Positions 1 to 9,003 of a stretch of 64,000 nucleotides of DNA are shown in pieces. The stretch's first letter is position 1. Every line of letters starts with the position of its first letter. The translations under genes and the position numbers were made by a program. This stretch comes from Fibrobacter sp. (GTDB lineage Bacteria; Fibrobacterota; Fibrobacteria; Fibrobacterales; Fibrobacteraceae), in the NCBI GenBank assembly GCA_017526585.1, contig JAFXRC010000011.1, forward strand, positions 53,516 through 117,515, written 5' to 3'. Under the pieces are notes generated by a model. The model searched no databases, had not been told where the DNA came from, and was given only the letters and a program-made list of their open reading frames with translations.

Positions 1-184
1 TGTACTGGCACGTTCCGATATTGTAGAACAGGAGCGGGTTCGCAGGTTCGGCCTCGCGGGCCTTCATATACTTTTCGAGCGCTCCGGCATAGTCGCCGTT
101 CTTGAACAGTTTATTGCCGTCGTTTATGGGCCGCGCCCACAGGGCCGCCGACAGCACACATACACAAATCAATAAAAAACGCAT
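1..184 (-). CDS. TPR-repeat protein with signal peptide (3' part outside window)
   Basis: The gene reads leftward off the window edge, so only about the first 61 residues are visible. It starts MRFLLICVCVLSAALWA, a typical signal peptide with an AxA-like cleavage region. A segment with the spacing of a tetratricopeptide repeat follows (G-N-x-L-F-K-N-G-D-Y-A-G-A-L-E-K-Y, then an E-P-A-N-P turn), so it is probably an exported TPR protein. A purine-rich stretch (GGAAGAAAGA) lies just before the ATG at 184. TPR proteins of this size also occur in Bat (aerotolerance) operons, but the neighbours that would show this lie outside the window. The start and TPR call are fairly safe; the function is unknown. 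Confidence 0.7.
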   Translation of the reverse strand, partial: MRFLLICVCVLSAALWARPINDGNKLFKNGDYAGALEKYMKAREAEPANPLLFYNIGTCQY

Positions 185-214
185 CTTCTTTCTTCCATAG
201 GACACATTTAGTTC

Positions 215-1969
215 CTACATAGCAAGAATATACAAAATCACCGTGCTCAAGGCAAATGTCGCCACCAGCGCGTAACCGAGCACTTTCCACTTGACCGAAG
301 AGCCTTCCAGGGTAATTCCCGTCGCCATGAAGGGTATCATGCTCAACACGACCGGTGCAATGTACCTGAAGTCGTTGCTGCAAGAGAACGGCACCTTGAT
401 ACGCAAGACCATCAGCGCGCCAAAGAACGCCACCGCCTGCAGCAAAAGAATCCAGTGAATCACCTGCAGTTTCGTCTTCCAGAATCCGCGAATCGCATAC
501 ACCATGAGCCCGAGGAAAGACACGCTCATCAGGGTCGCGAGCGTCCTTCCTGTCGCATTCCGCACGAGTTCAAATTCGCCGAACATGGCCGACTTGAAAG
601 AATAATTCCAGAAAAATTCGCGGCCCCATTCTTCTTTCCAGGCGCTCGTGTAAGGATTCGTCACAAAGGACTTCAGGTCAAAGAAAATGTAGTTGAACGC
701 CTCGTTGCCCACCTTAAGCCGGCCATTCAGCCCACTCGCGTTACCGACCAGGTCCGCATCGCCCAAAAGCTTCTGCAAGGCGACCCCCGCAATCAGTAGG
801 ACGAACAGTCCCCACGCCACCACCTCGGATTTTGTCGGGTACGGGAATCTCTCATTCCTGACATAACCGCAAACGGTAAACAGGAACACCATCCCGATCG
901 TCACCACGCCCGTCGTCTTGGTCCACATCGCAAGCGCCGACGAAAGCACCGCCACAATCAGGAACTTGCCACGGCCTTCGTTGAAATACTTGACGCCGCC
1001 CCACAGGCAGAGCACGTGCAGCAGGTAGAACATCTGGTCGTTACCGATGCGCGGCGACACCAGAATCATCAACGGCCACAAGGTCCACAGCACCGCAGCG
1101 GTTCCAAACGCAGGTCCCGTCATGAAGGACTTCAGGAACAATATCCCGAAAAAGAGCGTGAGCACCGATAAAAGCAGGCTAAACGACTGCAGGCCAGCAG
1201 GGCCCGAAACGCCCACCCATTCGCCGAACACGAAAGAGGGCGCCGCCGTGACATAGTAAACAGGCGGATGGTAGCAAGTCCAGCAGTCATCGACTCCGGG
1301 AATGGCATGGTTGTCGAGAACGTACTGTACGTAGGCGACATGGCCATCGACATCGTTTGAGTAAGTCGTGTACGGCACGTTCGCAAAAAACACCGTCCTG
1401 AGGAGCACTCCCAACAAAAAGAGGAAAAGGATCCCGCCGCGCAACTTGAACCGCCGCGCCACAAACATGCAGAGCAACGCAAAAAAGACTACGGCAGCAA
1501 CATTCATGACCCGCGTCAGGAATGACGTCTGATTGATAAAGACATTCAGCCCCGCGTTTCCGCCATTGTTCCTCAAGTAGAACGTATAATGCGTCCTGTC
1601 GCCCACACGGTGCGGCGCCGTCACGCTATCGTTCAGCCAAAATCCCTTCGTAAAATCACAGCGCCCAGGGTTGGACCTAACATCCAGATTTTGTCCGTTG
1701 ATCACGATTCCCTCGGCACAATCGTCGGGAACCACGCGCAAGTCATATGAAGTACGGTAGGCATTCTTGATGTCCAGCTCAACCTGGAACATTTCGCCTT
1801 CTCGCATTTTCTTGGTCACGGGCAGGCTGACATTCTCCATAGAGGCGCCCTGCCGCAGAACGACGTTCTCGACCGAGACCCTCAAGGCAAAACCGACGAC
1901 GAGGCTTGCCACCAGCAGCAACGCACAATAGAGTTCAGGGAACCTGAAAATTCTGAACAACTTTTTCAT
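215..1969 (-). CDS. GT-C type membrane glycosyltransferase
   Basis: A 584-residue integral membrane protein. One N-terminal membrane segment (about 11-31) leads into an exported domain of roughly 110 residues (about 35-145), followed by some nine or ten hydrophobic helices. The first outer loop after the second helix carries N-D-V-D-G-H (205-210), the acidic motif typical of GT-C enzymes, and H-P-P-V-Y-Y (234-239), which matches the H/K-P-P-L-Y-Y motif of the ArnT/PMT group. Such enzymes move a sugar from a lipid-phosphate donor to an acceptor on the outer face of the inner membrane. A GGAG lies 5 nt before the ATG, and the upstream flavoprotein gene ends 10 bp away. With GtrA two genes upstream, a role in modifying a surface polysaccharide or lipid is likely. 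Donor and acceptor cannot be read from the sequence. Confidence 0.75.
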   Translation of the reverse strand: MKKLFRIFRFPELYCALLLVASLVVGFALRVSVENVVLRQGASMENVSLPVTKKMREGEMFQVELDIKNAYRTSYDLRVVPDDCAEGIVINGQNLDVRSNPGRCDFTKGFWLNDSVTAPHRVGDRTHYTFYLRNNGGNAGLNVFINQTSFLTRVMNVAAVVFFALLCMFVARRFKLRGGILFLFLLGVLLRTVFFANVPYTTYSNDVDGHVAYVQYVLDNHAIPGVDDCWTCYHPPVYYVTAAPSFVFGEWVGVSGPAGLQSFSLLLSVLTLFFGILFLKSFMTGPAFGTAAVLWTLWPLMILVSPRIGNDQMFYLLHVLCLWGGVKYFNEGRGKFLIVAVLSSALAMWTKTTGVVTIGMVFLFTVCGYVRNERFPYPTKSEVVAWGLFVLLIAGVALQKLLGDADLVGNASGLNGRLKVGNEAFNYIFFDLKSFVTNPYTSAWKEEWGREFFWNYSFKSAMFGEFELVRNATGRTLATLMSVSFLGLMVYAIRGFWKTKLQVIHWILLLQAVAFFGALMVLRIKVPFSCSNDFRYIAPVVLSMIPFMATGITLEGSSVKWKVLGYALVATFALSTVILYILAM

Positions 1970-1979
1970 CAGGACTCCA

Positions 1980-3632
1980 CTACGCTTTCTTGCCTTCGTG
2001 GTAGTCTTCTTCGCTGTTCACGCTCCAGAGGGCGGTCTTGTCGGTGGAATTTTCGCGGATGCATTTCGCGACTTCCATGGCGGCGAGCATACTGTGGTCC
2101 ATGTTGTTGTACTTGTGCATGCCGTTACGGCCCATCAGGAACAGGTTCTCGATGGGGTCCACATAGGCGCGCACCTTGTCGAACTCACCATAGGTACCAA
2201 AGTAGGCAGGGTATGCCTTCTTAATGTGGAACACTACGGAATCGCGCACAGACTCGGGCTTTGCCACGTGAATCTTGTCGAGTTCTTCAATCGCGAACTT
2301 GATGAAGTCCGCATCGGGCATACGCCACATTTCGTCGCCTTCGGTCGCGAAGTATTCGAGGCCAATCCACACCTTGCTCGGGTCAGCCACCAGGTAGGGG
2401 CTCCAGTTGTTGAAAATCTGAATGCGGCCGAGCTTCACGTCGGATTCCTGCACATAGATCCAGTTGTCCGCCACGAACTTGAGCTTGCTTTCGGGAGTGC
2501 CGGGCTTCGCAGGATTCTTGATCTCGAGCTTGTCGAGCAGCAGGCCCACTGTAATGAAGTCGCGGTACACGAGTCCATCGGATACGCGGCGAACTTCTGA
2601 AGGCACCGGGTTCTTTTCATTGTCCATCGCAGCGACAAGTTCCTTCACAGGCATGGTGCTGAGGAAATAATCGCAGGCGACCGTTTCGGTCGAAACGTTT
2701 CCGTCTGCCGCACGGGATTCTACAACCACGCTTTCGATGCGCTTGCCGTCGGCGGAGCGGTTCACGCCCACGACCTTCGACTTCATGCGGATTTCGCCGC
2801 CCTTTTCCTGCACCTTCTCGGCAACCGTTTCCCAAAGCTGACCGGGTCCGAATTTCGGATAGAGGAACTGGCCGATAAGGCTCGTCTCGGTATCCTTCTG
2901 GCGGATATCCGCACCGTTAGCGGCACCGGCCTCGGCCTTCTTCTTGCCGGCAAAAATCTGCTTCAGGGCATGCACCACCGTCTTCGTAATCGAGAGGCCC
3001 TTGATGCGCTGACCGCCCCAGTCGGGGCTGATCTTGCTGCAGGGCACACCCCACACCTTCTCGGTGTAGTCGCGGAAGAACGTACGATACAGTTCCACGC
3101 CAAAGCGGTTGATCATGAAGTCTTCGAGGCTCTTTTCCTTGCGGGCAGGCAGCAGCTGCACCTTGAGGTAGCTCATGCCGATCTTGAACATGCGCCAGAG
3201 TCCAAGGTTGCGAATCGTGTCACCGTTCAACGAAACAGGATAGTCAAAGAGCTTACGGAGGAAAAGGATGCGGGAAAGTCGGCTACGGCAAAGCATCACG
3301 TAGTCCGTCTTCTCGGGATCGGGACCACCTTCGACCAGCGGGACCTTGCGGCCGATGGCGATGTCGTCCTTGCTCGCTGCACCCTGCAACGGCAAGATTC
3401 CCTGCCACCAGTCCATCACCGTATCGCTCTTGCTGAAAAAGCGGTGACCGCCGATATCCATGCGGTTGCCATTGTAACGCGCCGTGCGCGAGATGCCGCC
3501 GATAACGTCTTCGGCTTCGAAAATCACGGGTTTCACATCCGTCGTACGCAACAGTTCCAGCGCACAGGTAAGCCCCGCAGGACCCGCGCCCGCAATCACG
3601 GCAATCTTCTTTTCACCATTTTCAGCAACCAT
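1980..3632 (-). CDS. FAD-dependent oxidoreductase, amine-oxidase / UDP-galactopyranose-mutase-like
   Basis: A 550-residue flavoprotein. The N-terminus has the dinucleotide-binding motif G-A-G-P-A-G followed by an acidic residue at the end of the second strand (F-E-A-E). It continues with G-G-I-S-R-T and D-I-G-G-H-R-F-F, as in UDP-galactopyranose mutases and related protoporphyrinogen-oxidase-like enzymes. The C-terminal [16 protein letters not shown] stretch is the usual second FAD contact. The reading frame is open to a GTG at 3638, but the ATG at 3632 is preferred because AAGGAG stands 5 nt before it while the GTG would sit on top of that site. It lies between GtrA and a GT-C glycosyltransferase, which argues for a role in surface-sugar metabolism. 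The exact reaction is unknown. Confidence 0.8.
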   Translation of the reverse strand: MVAENGEKKIAVIAGAGPAGLTCALELLRTTDVKPVIFEAEDVIGGISRTARYNGNRMDIGGHRFFSKSDTVMDWWQGILPLQGAASKDDIAIGRKVPLVEGGPDPEKTDYVMLCRSRLSRILFLRKLFDYPVSLNGDTIRNLGLWRMFKIGMSYLKVQLLPARKEKSLEDFMINRFGVELYRTFFRDYTEKVWGVPCSKISPDWGGQRIKGLSITKTVVHALKQIFAGKKKAEAGAANGADIRQKDTETSLIGQFLYPKFGPGQLWETVAEKVQEKGGEIRMKSKVVGVNRSADGKRIESVVVESRAADGNVSTETVACDYFLSTMPVKELVAAMDNEKNPVPSEVRRVSDGLVYRDFITVGLLLDKLEIKNPAKPGTPESKLKFVADNWIYVQESDVKLGRIQIFNNWSPYLVADPSKVWIGLEYFATEGDEMWRMPDADFIKFAIEELDKIHVAKPESVRDSVVFHIKKAYPAYFGTYGEFDKVRAYVDPIENLFLMGRNGMHKYNNMDHSMLAAMEVAKCIRENSTDKTALWSVNSEEDYHEGKKA

Positions 3633-3634
3633 AA

Positions 3635-4081
3635 TCACTCCTTCCTTTCTCGGAACAGCATCAACTTACGCGCCCCAAAATTCCACATCAGAACAAGAAT
3701 CGCGGCAATCATCTTGGAGGCCATCTCGTTCCAATCAAACACTCCCACCATCAGAAACATCAGCAGCTGGTTGATACCGACACCAGCGATTCCCACAAGC
3801 GCAAACAGCGAGAATTCCATCACCTTGCGCTTTTCAAGCGTCCTTTCGCAAGCCGTGAACACCCACACGATACTCATGGTATAGTTGAGCACAAGCCCGG
3901 CGACCAGGCCCACCAAGTTTGCAAGCAGATAATGCCAGTCAAACACATAAAGGCACAAGGCAAACAGGCCAAAATCGACAACGAAGGCAAGGCCACCCGT
4001 CACCAGGTAGCGCAGAAACTGCCCCATCAGGGACTTGCGCGGAAACTTGTCACGAACCGCTTTTATCTTATCAACAAACAT
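3635..4081 (-). CDS. GtrA-family membrane protein
   Basis: A 148-residue protein with four predicted membrane helices arranged as two pairs (about 27-47, 53-75, 92-110 and 120-138). It has the GtrA signature F-L-R-Y-L-V-T-G-G in front of helix 1 and N-Y-x-x-S-x-x-W-V-F after helix 2. GtrA proteins are thought to help flip or present prenyl-linked sugars for glycosylation outside the cytoplasm. The stop codon lies just before the ATG of the following flavoprotein gene. Its own ATG follows a TACATTTA box by only a few bases and has no Shine-Dalgarno. It shares strand and close spacing with the flavoprotein and the GT-C glycosyltransferase, so these three probably act together. Confidence 0.85.
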   Translation of the reverse strand: MFVDKIKAVRDKFPRKSLMGQFLRYLVTGGLAFVVDFGLFALCLYVFDWHYLLANLVGLVAGLVLNYTMSIVWVFTACERTLEKRKVMEFSLFALVGIAGVGINQLLMFLMVGVFDWNEMASKMIAAILVLMWNFGARKLMLFRERKE

Positions 4082-4102
4082 GCGGTTGTAAATGTAACTA
4101 AT

Positions 4103-5317
4103 CTAGGCCAGATTTGAGCTACAATACAGCGCAGAAACCAGTTTTGTCATATTTTCGTGATCTACGACAGCCGTCATTTCGCGAATGCTGTGCATACTGA
4201 GCATCGGTTCGCCAATATCTACCGTCGGAATCCCGAGACTGGCCGAAATGGCGGGCCCCACCGTAGAGCCGCAGGGCATGTCGTTGCGCATCACGAACGT
4301 CTGGTACGGAATATTACTTTGTTCACAAAGCAGCTTAAAACGCGCATTCGAGAACACGTCGCTGGCATAGCGCTTCTGGGAGTTCATCTTCAGCACGACA
4401 CCGCCGCCCAGGACAGGCGCGTGGTTGCCTTCATGCTTCTGGACAAAATTCGGGTGACAGGCGTGCGCCATATCGATGGAGAGGGCGAAACTCGACGAAA
4501 GAACGCTCGCAAGCTCGCTACAGACGAGAGACGAGACAGAATCCAGCACGCTCTTCAAGAAATTGCCGGCGGCACCTTCACGGGTCTCAGAACCGACCTC
4601 CTCGTTATTGAAGAAGGCGGCCACCTGGAAATCCTTTTCAAGGGCGTCCGCAGCGGCAAAAGCCTCGGCAATCGCATGACAGCTGCTCAAGTTATCGAGA
4701 CGCCCCGAATAGATCCATTCATCGGCAAAGCCGCCACGGTTCGCCGGTTGCGCATCGAACAGTTGAATATCAAAATCCAGGAGCTTCGAGCCGGCAGGGA
4801 GTTCCGCCGAAAGCGCATCGACAAAACGTTCACGGCCATCCATAGCCGTCCATAGGGCGTTCAGGTCCGTCTGCGGATTCACCTTGAGCCCTTCCTGGTT
4901 CACGCCGCGGTTCAGGTGAACCGCCAGCTGCGGAATACGGAACAACTTGTCGCCACGAACAAGCTTGGTCTCAAGCTTACCGTTCCGCTCGTACGCCAGC
5001 AGCCCTGCATAACCCAGGTCGCGGTCGAGCCAGCTGGTAAAAAGCGGACTGCCGTAAATCTCGGGGTGCAACGTACGCACTCCCGCCGAAGCGCTATCGG
5101 GATTCGGCGTAATCTTGAGCGTCGGGTAATCCGTATGGGCAAGCGCTATCCTAAAGCGAGAGTCCAGACAAACTTGCTGGGGCATGCGTACCGCGATAAG
5201 GGCGCCGCCGCGCTCAAAAACTTTCACGCCGCCGTCATTTTCCCCTAAAAGTTGCCTAATTCCAGCTACCGTATGGTAGGGAGTGACCGCATAATTCAAA
5301 AATTCAAAGAAATCCAT
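4103..5317 (-). CDS. M18-family aminopeptidase
   Basis: A 404-residue zinc aminopeptidase of the aspartyl aminopeptidase (M18) family. Metal and catalytic motifs are intact: A-H-T-D-Y-P (His61), N-N-E-E-V-G-S, D-M-A-H-A-C-H-P-N, G-S-T-V-G-P and the terminal L-S-M-H-S-I-R-E. It removes N-terminal residues from peptides in the cytoplasm. The frame opens two codons earlier at a TTG, but the ATG at 5317 is the more likely start. No Shine-Dalgarno is visible; instead TATCTTTT ends 4 nt before the ATG, so the message may be leaderless. It is divergent from the MCE gene, with 33 bp between the start codons. GtrA follows 21 bp downstream, so the two may be co-transcribed, though no functional link is evident. 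Confidence 0.9.
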   Translation of the reverse strand: MDFFEFLNYAVTPYHTVAGIRQLLGENDGGVKVFERGGALIAVRMPQQVCLDSRFRIALAHTDYPTLKITPNPDSASAGVRTLHPEIYGSPLFTSWLDRDLGYAGLLAYERNGKLETKLVRGDKLFRIPQLAVHLNRGVNQEGLKVNPQTDLNALWTAMDGRERFVDALSAELPAGSKLLDFDIQLFDAQPANRGGFADEWIYSGRLDNLSSCHAIAEAFAAADALEKDFQVAAFFNNEEVGSETREGAAGNFLKSVLDSVSSLVCSELASVLSSSFALSIDMAHACHPNFVQKHEGNHAPVLGGGVVLKMNSQKRYASDVFSNARFKLLCEQSNIPYQTFVMRNDMPCGSTVGPAISASLGIPTVDIGEPMLSMHSIREMTAVVDHENMTKLVSALYCSSNLA

Positions 5318-5350
5318 GTACAAAAGATAGATATTACTATATTATTGCAC

Positions 5351-6358
5351 ATGGCATTTAAACCATTGAAACAAATCAACTGGATGGAGATATCCGGCCT
5401 CTTGGTCGGCATCTTCTTTACCGTTGCCGTCATGGTGTTTGCCATTGTGCTTTACGCTAAGCTTTTCTCCACCGGCATGATCGGTGTCGAGGAATACCAC
5501 CTGCACAGTAACTTCGAAAAGGCGTTCGGTCTGCGTCCGGGTACCCGCGTCCAGATTAGCGGCGTGGATGTCGGCCAGATTGGCGACATGGAAATCGAAG
5601 GCGACGGCGTAAAGATGGAATTTATCATCCGCAAGCAGTACCAGAACCTGATTACCGACAGCGCCCAGGTGTTTGCCATGCGTGACCAGAACATGATTTC
5701 GGCACGTATCATCAACATTGACGTACGCCGCGGCAAGGGTCGAGTCCTGCAAGACGGAGACTTTCTGCCCCCAGGACAGGCACAGGACATCGAAACCGTG
5801 CTTGAAACCGCAAACGAAATCCTGGGACGCGTAAACAAGCTTATCGATGCCGCCGATACCCTAGTGGGCATGGTAATGGACACGGGGACTACCATCGGCG
5901 CCCTGTTCGGTTCTCGACAGCTCTACGACAACCTGAACCGCCAGCTCCTCCGTCTCGACGACATCACCTTCGTCGGCAAGAAGGTGCTTTTCCAGACATC
6001 CGGACTGCTCGACACGATGCAGCTGCAAGTCCCGATCCTACTGGGTAAGGTGGACGGCATCACCGACAATGTCGCCGAACTCATGACCGAAATGAAGCCT
6101 ATGCCGCAGAAGGTGGACGCCTTGATGAACAACGTGGACGGCCTGATGGGCAAGATGGACAACACCTTTGGTCGCGTAGACGTCCTGCTGAACCAAGTGG
6201 GAGTGGTCACCGCCGGACTTTCGGACTTTATGGAGTCCACCGAGCAGACACTCCAGAATGCAGACGACCTGATGGCCGGCATATCGAACATGTGGATTGT
6301 GCGCCGCTCCATGCCTAGCAAGGATTCCGTGCCCTTTATGGTGGAGACGCTATGGTAA
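5351..6358 (+). CDS. MCE-domain (MlaD-like) membrane-anchored protein
   Basis: A 335-residue protein with a single N-terminal membrane helix (about 18-38) followed by one MCE domain. The domain core F-G-L-R-P-G-T-R-V-Q-I-S-G-V-x-V-G-Q-I is clear. A long, mostly helical C-terminal part has heptad-like spacing and repeated valine-aspartate-leucine-methionine patterns (V-D-A-L-M-N-N-V-D-G-L-M). MCE proteins bind lipids in the envelope and usually work with an ABC permease and ATPase (MlaE, MlaF). Neither partner is next to this gene, so they would have to be elsewhere. The frame is open further upstream, but ATG 5351 opens the natural N-terminus and follows TATATTAT by 5 nt with no Shine-Dalgarno. 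The stop overlaps the next gene. Confidence 0.85.
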   Translation: MAFKPLKQINWMEISGLLVGIFFTVAVMVFAIVLYAKLFSTGMIGVEEYHLHSNFEKAFGLRPGTRVQISGVDVGQIGDMEIEGDGVKMEFIIRKQYQNLITDSAQVFAMRDQNMISARIINIDVRRGKGRVLQDGDFLPPGQAQDIETVLETANEILGRVNKLIDAADTLVGMVMDTGTTIGALFGSRQLYDNLNRQLLRLDDITFVGKKVLFQTSGLLDTMQLQVPILLGKVDGITDNVAELMTEMKPMPQKVDALMNNVDGLMGKMDNTFGRVDVLLNQVGVVTAGLSDFMESTEQTLQNADDLMAGISNMWIVRRSMPSKDSVPFMVETLW

Positions 6359-7128
6359 CGATGCGGTTGAAGACATTGTTGACCGCAGCGCTTGTCGCAA
6401 GCTCGTTGGCTAGCGCCTCGGAATCGGGAATCCTCTCTTACCGTGCGCAGCGTTCCTTTGACAACGGCAAGTTCGCCAAGGGCTACGGTCAGCTGGAACG
6501 CGCACTGCTCGCAAGCCGCAAGGAAGCGGACCTGCTTTCCGAAGGCCGCGTGCTGATTGCCATGGCGCAGATACGCACCATGAGCCTCGACCTTGAATTT
6601 GCGGATTCGCTGCTCTCCGTAGTACGCGAAAATGTTCTGGACCTGAGTACGCAAGTGCAGTACGCCAAGGTGAAAATGGCGCTCCTGAACGCCCGCGAAA
6701 AGTACAAGGACGCCGCAAAAATCTGCGGCAGCATTGACGAAGACACCCTGGATGATGCCGACGAGAATGCGCAGGCAGCGTTCTACGGGGAATGCGCCAT
6801 CGCCTATGCGGGCATCCGCGACGGGGAACGCGCCGAGGAATCGTTGAAGATGGCGGGCAAGCGTTCCGACAAGAAGGGCGGTTTCTACGCCTTTACCGCG
6901 GCACGCATGGCAGACATCAGCGGCAGCGGCGAGGCAGACTCCCTGTACCGAGTCGCCGAAGAAAAGGCAATCAAGGCGAACAAGCCCTACAACACGGCGA
7001 ACATTCTCTACTACCGTTCACAGCTGAAAAGCACACCCAAAAAAGAAGCAGCGGATTTAAAGCTCCGCTGCAAGAATGCTTTTGAGCTGATGGGGCTCCC
7101 GAACAACGCAAAGCGCTGCGGGGAATAA
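6352..7128 (+). CDS. Secreted helical-repeat protein of unknown function
   Basis: A 258-residue protein with a signal peptide (basic start, hydrophobic core, S-L-A-S-A cleavage region). The mature part is made of amphipathic helices with TPR-like spacing (F-A-K-G-Y-G-Q-L-E-R-A-L-L, A-A-F-Y-G-E-C-A-I-A-Y-A-G). The ATG at 6352 overlaps the end of the MCE gene by 7 bp and has GGTGGAG 6 nt before it, so translation is probably coupled to the MCE gene. An in-frame ATG at 6361 is the alternative. The coupling suggests a periplasmic accessory of the MCE protein, but I recognise no family. Confidence 0.6.
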   Translation: MVTMRLKTLLTAALVASSLASASESGILSYRAQRSFDNGKFAKGYGQLERALLASRKEADLLSEGRVLIAMAQIRTMSLDLEFADSLLSVVRENVLDLSTQVQYAKVKMALLNAREKYKDAAKICGSIDEDTLDDADENAQAAFYGECAIAYAGIRDGERAEESLKMAGKRSDKKGGFYAFTAARMADISGSGEADSLYRVAEEKAIKANKPYNTANILYYRSQLKSTPKKEAADLKLRCKNAFELMGLPNNAKRCGE

Positions 7129-7148
7129 AAAAGCGGGTCGTTGCCCGC
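7127..7148 (-). terminator. Rho-independent terminator of the isoprenoid-led operon
   Basis: A hairpin GCGGG/CCCGC is followed on the minus strand by a run of six T. It lies 27 bp beyond the stop of the last gene of the operon and just past the convergent stop at 7128. Confidence 0.7.
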
Positions 7149-7174
7149 CCCATTTCAAGAAAAATCTTCAAACG

Positions 7175-8107
7175 CTAATTCGATGCCGACGTTGAATCTG
7201 CCTTCGATGCAGCTGCAGTCGTGTCCATCGTTGCCGTAGAATCGACGACTGTTGAATCAGCTGCAACTGTCGTGTCCGTCACTGCCGTAGAATCTGCCGC
7301 AGCTTCTTTCGCCTTGGCTTCTTCGGCAAGTTTTTCGTCTTGAAGTTTCTTCATGGTGAGGAGTTCGCGGTAGACGATTGCCGGGTGAATCTTACCGTCA
7401 GCCATGCCGTCGACAAGCATCTTCACCTTCTGATAAGTCTCATCCTTGTCAAAGTCTGCGATCAGTCCCTTGTGGCCCAGCAACTTTAAAATCTTGGAAT
7501 AGAAGCTTGCGCGGAACTTCTTGAAGCGCGGTTGCATCACATCGTTCAGCACGGTTTCGAGCGCAGTCTCTGTCTGCATGGAATCCAGTTCGAAGCTGCG
7601 GTAGATGGTGCGGATGTGGTCGGGAATCGTTGTGTCCGGGCTATCGAAATACTTGCGCATGACGTTAGCCGCTTCGGTCCTGTTCGGGTAGGGGCCACGG
7701 GCAAGGCGAAGCGCGTAGTAAAGCGACAGGCGCCAGTTCTCGGGGTAAACGCGGCTTGCACGGCGCAGCACCGAGAAATCCGACGTATCGGGAGCATCGA
7801 TCGGAGTCACGCCTCCAACAAAGTAATACGGCGTGTAGAACAGGGAATCGAGACTTGTCGAAAGTTCAGCCACATGACCGAGGTAGGCGTATTCCTTTCC
7901 GGTCAAATAGCTTTCGCCGAGTTCCGTAAGTCCCTTGATCCAGAAGAGACCCGCAACAGAGGCGTCGTGTCCTGCAGCCACATAATGCACCGTCGAAGCC
8001 TTCGGCAAGAAAGACTCGTCGAAATTCGTACCGGGAAGCGGCTTTGCAAAATGGAAAGCCGCTGCGATAATAGCGATAGCAACGATGATGACTGCAAGGA
8101 AACGCAT
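7175..8107 (-). CDS. Membrane-anchored helical-repeat protein, unknown function
   Basis: A 310-residue protein with an uncleaved-looking N-terminal hydrophobic segment (about 2-22). The middle part has the pattern A-S-V-A-G-L-F-W-I-K-G followed by a Y-x-x-L-x-x-x-x-E-L-S-T-S-L-D-S-L-F-Y-T-P-Y segment. This resembles TPR-like membrane proteins of other bacteria that carry an 'aaDLlWi' motif and a 'LDP.F..pY' motif. The C-terminal 45 or so residues are low-complexity Ala/Ser/Thr/Asp with repeated A-D-S-T and D-T-T units. The frame opens earlier at a TTG (8122), but the ATG at 8107, which begins MRFLAVIIVAIAI, starts 3 bp after the pyrF stop and is preferred. It is the last gene of the ispA-dxs operon. 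I do not know its function. Confidence 0.6.
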   Translation of the reverse strand: MRFLAVIIVAIAIIAAAFHFAKPLPGTNFDESFLPKASTVHYVAAGHDASVAGLFWIKGLTELGESYLTGKEYAYLGHVAELSTSLDSLFYTPYYFVGGVTPIDAPDTSDFSVLRRASRVYPENWRLSLYYALRLARGPYPNRTEAANVMRKYFDSPDTTIPDHIRTIYRSFELDSMQTETALETVLNDVMQPRFKKFRASFYSKILKLLGHKGLIADFDKDETYQKVKMLVDGMADGKIHPAIVYRELLTMKKLQDEKLAEEAKAKEAAADSTAVTDTTVAADSTVVDSTATMDTTAAASKADSTSASN

Positions 8108-8109
8108 AC

Positions 8110-9003
8110 TTAAATCTGGCAAGCCTCAGCGAGTTTTTCGAGAGCGTCTACGCAATCGTTCGCGAAGTTTTCGGGATGACCGCTGCGCTGGTAAGCAAAG
8201 TTTAAACCGCTCGAGCTGTTGAGCACGTGGAACTTGCGCTTGCCACCGCCGTTTGCAATCGCCGTAAGCACGGTCTTGGCGTCGCCGCCCTGACCGCCCG
8301 GAACACCAGGAATAGACACGCCCGGAATCAGGAACGGAATTTCGTGCTTGTGGGCCACCGTGTAAGAGGTTATTTTTTCGAGTTCTTCAGGGTGAGTTGC
8401 ACCGACCACGGCACCGAGGTAGCCGAGGCCCGCATCCCATTCCATAATCTTGTCTGCTACGGAATAGAAGGCTTCGGCAACATCGCGCGGATCATCGCCA
8501 CGAACTACTTGCAAATCCTGGAAATCGTGGGCGCCCTTGTTGCTGGTACGGAGCAAAACGTATGCGCCGTTTTCAGAATTCTCGCGAATGAACGGACCCA
8601 CGGAATCGGCACCCATCCAAGGAGACACCGTCACAGCATCTGCCTTGTACACATCGTAAGCGGCGGTTGCATAAGCTGCGCTCGACTTACCGATGTCACC
8701 GCGCTTTGCATCCAAAATAACGGGGATACCGGCACTGCGATAGTCGGTAATCAGCTGCTGCAATACGAGCATAGCCTGCACGCTCACGCATTCGTAGTAT
8801 GCGCTGTTCGGCTTCACTACGGCGGGCGTCACGTTACGCTTGAGGCAGCATTCCAAAATTTCAGAATAGAAACGCTTGATCTTGTCTTCGGCGCTACCTT
8901 CGGGGCAGCACGGGTCGATCAACTTCATGACCGGATCCATGCCGAGGCAAATCGGGTTACCGCACTTGGCGATGCGTTCTTCGAGACGAGCCTGGAAATT
9001 CAT
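8110..9003 (-). CDS. pyrF: Orotidine-5'-phosphate decarboxylase
   Basis: A 297-residue enzyme for the last step of UMP synthesis, of the longer (type 2) PyrF form. The catalytic tetrad motif D-A-K-R-G-D-I-G is intact near residue 100. V-K-P-N-S-A-Y-Y-E precedes it and V-S-P-W-M-G follows it. The start overlaps the stop of the methyltransferase gene as TAATG, so it is translated in the operon. It sits among isoprenoid and RNA-modification genes, an ordinary housekeeping grouping with no obvious metabolic link. Confidence 0.93.
   Translation of the reverse strand: MNFQARLEERIAKCGNPICLGMDPVMKLIDPCCPEGSAEDKIKRFYSEILECCLKRNVTPAVVKPNSAYYECVSVQAMLVLQQLITDYRSAGIPVILDAKRGDIGKSSAAYATAAYDVYKADAVTVSPWMGADSVGPFIRENSENGAYVLLRTSNKGAHDFQDLQVVRGDDPRDVAEAFYSVADKIMEWDAGLGYLGAVVGATHPEELEKITSYTVAHKHEIPFLIPGVSIPGVPGGQGGDAKTVLTAIANGGGKRKFHVLNSSSGLNFAYQRSGHPENFANDCVDALEKLAEACQI

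Noticed and set aside
3633..3638. GTG start of the FAD oxidoreductase at 3638
   Set aside because: The Shine-Dalgarno AAGGAG would overlap it; the ATG at 3632 has proper spacing.
5315..5323. TTG start of the M18 gene at 5323
   Set aside because: An ATG two codons downstream gives the family's normal N-terminus, and there is no Shine-Dalgarno for the TTG.
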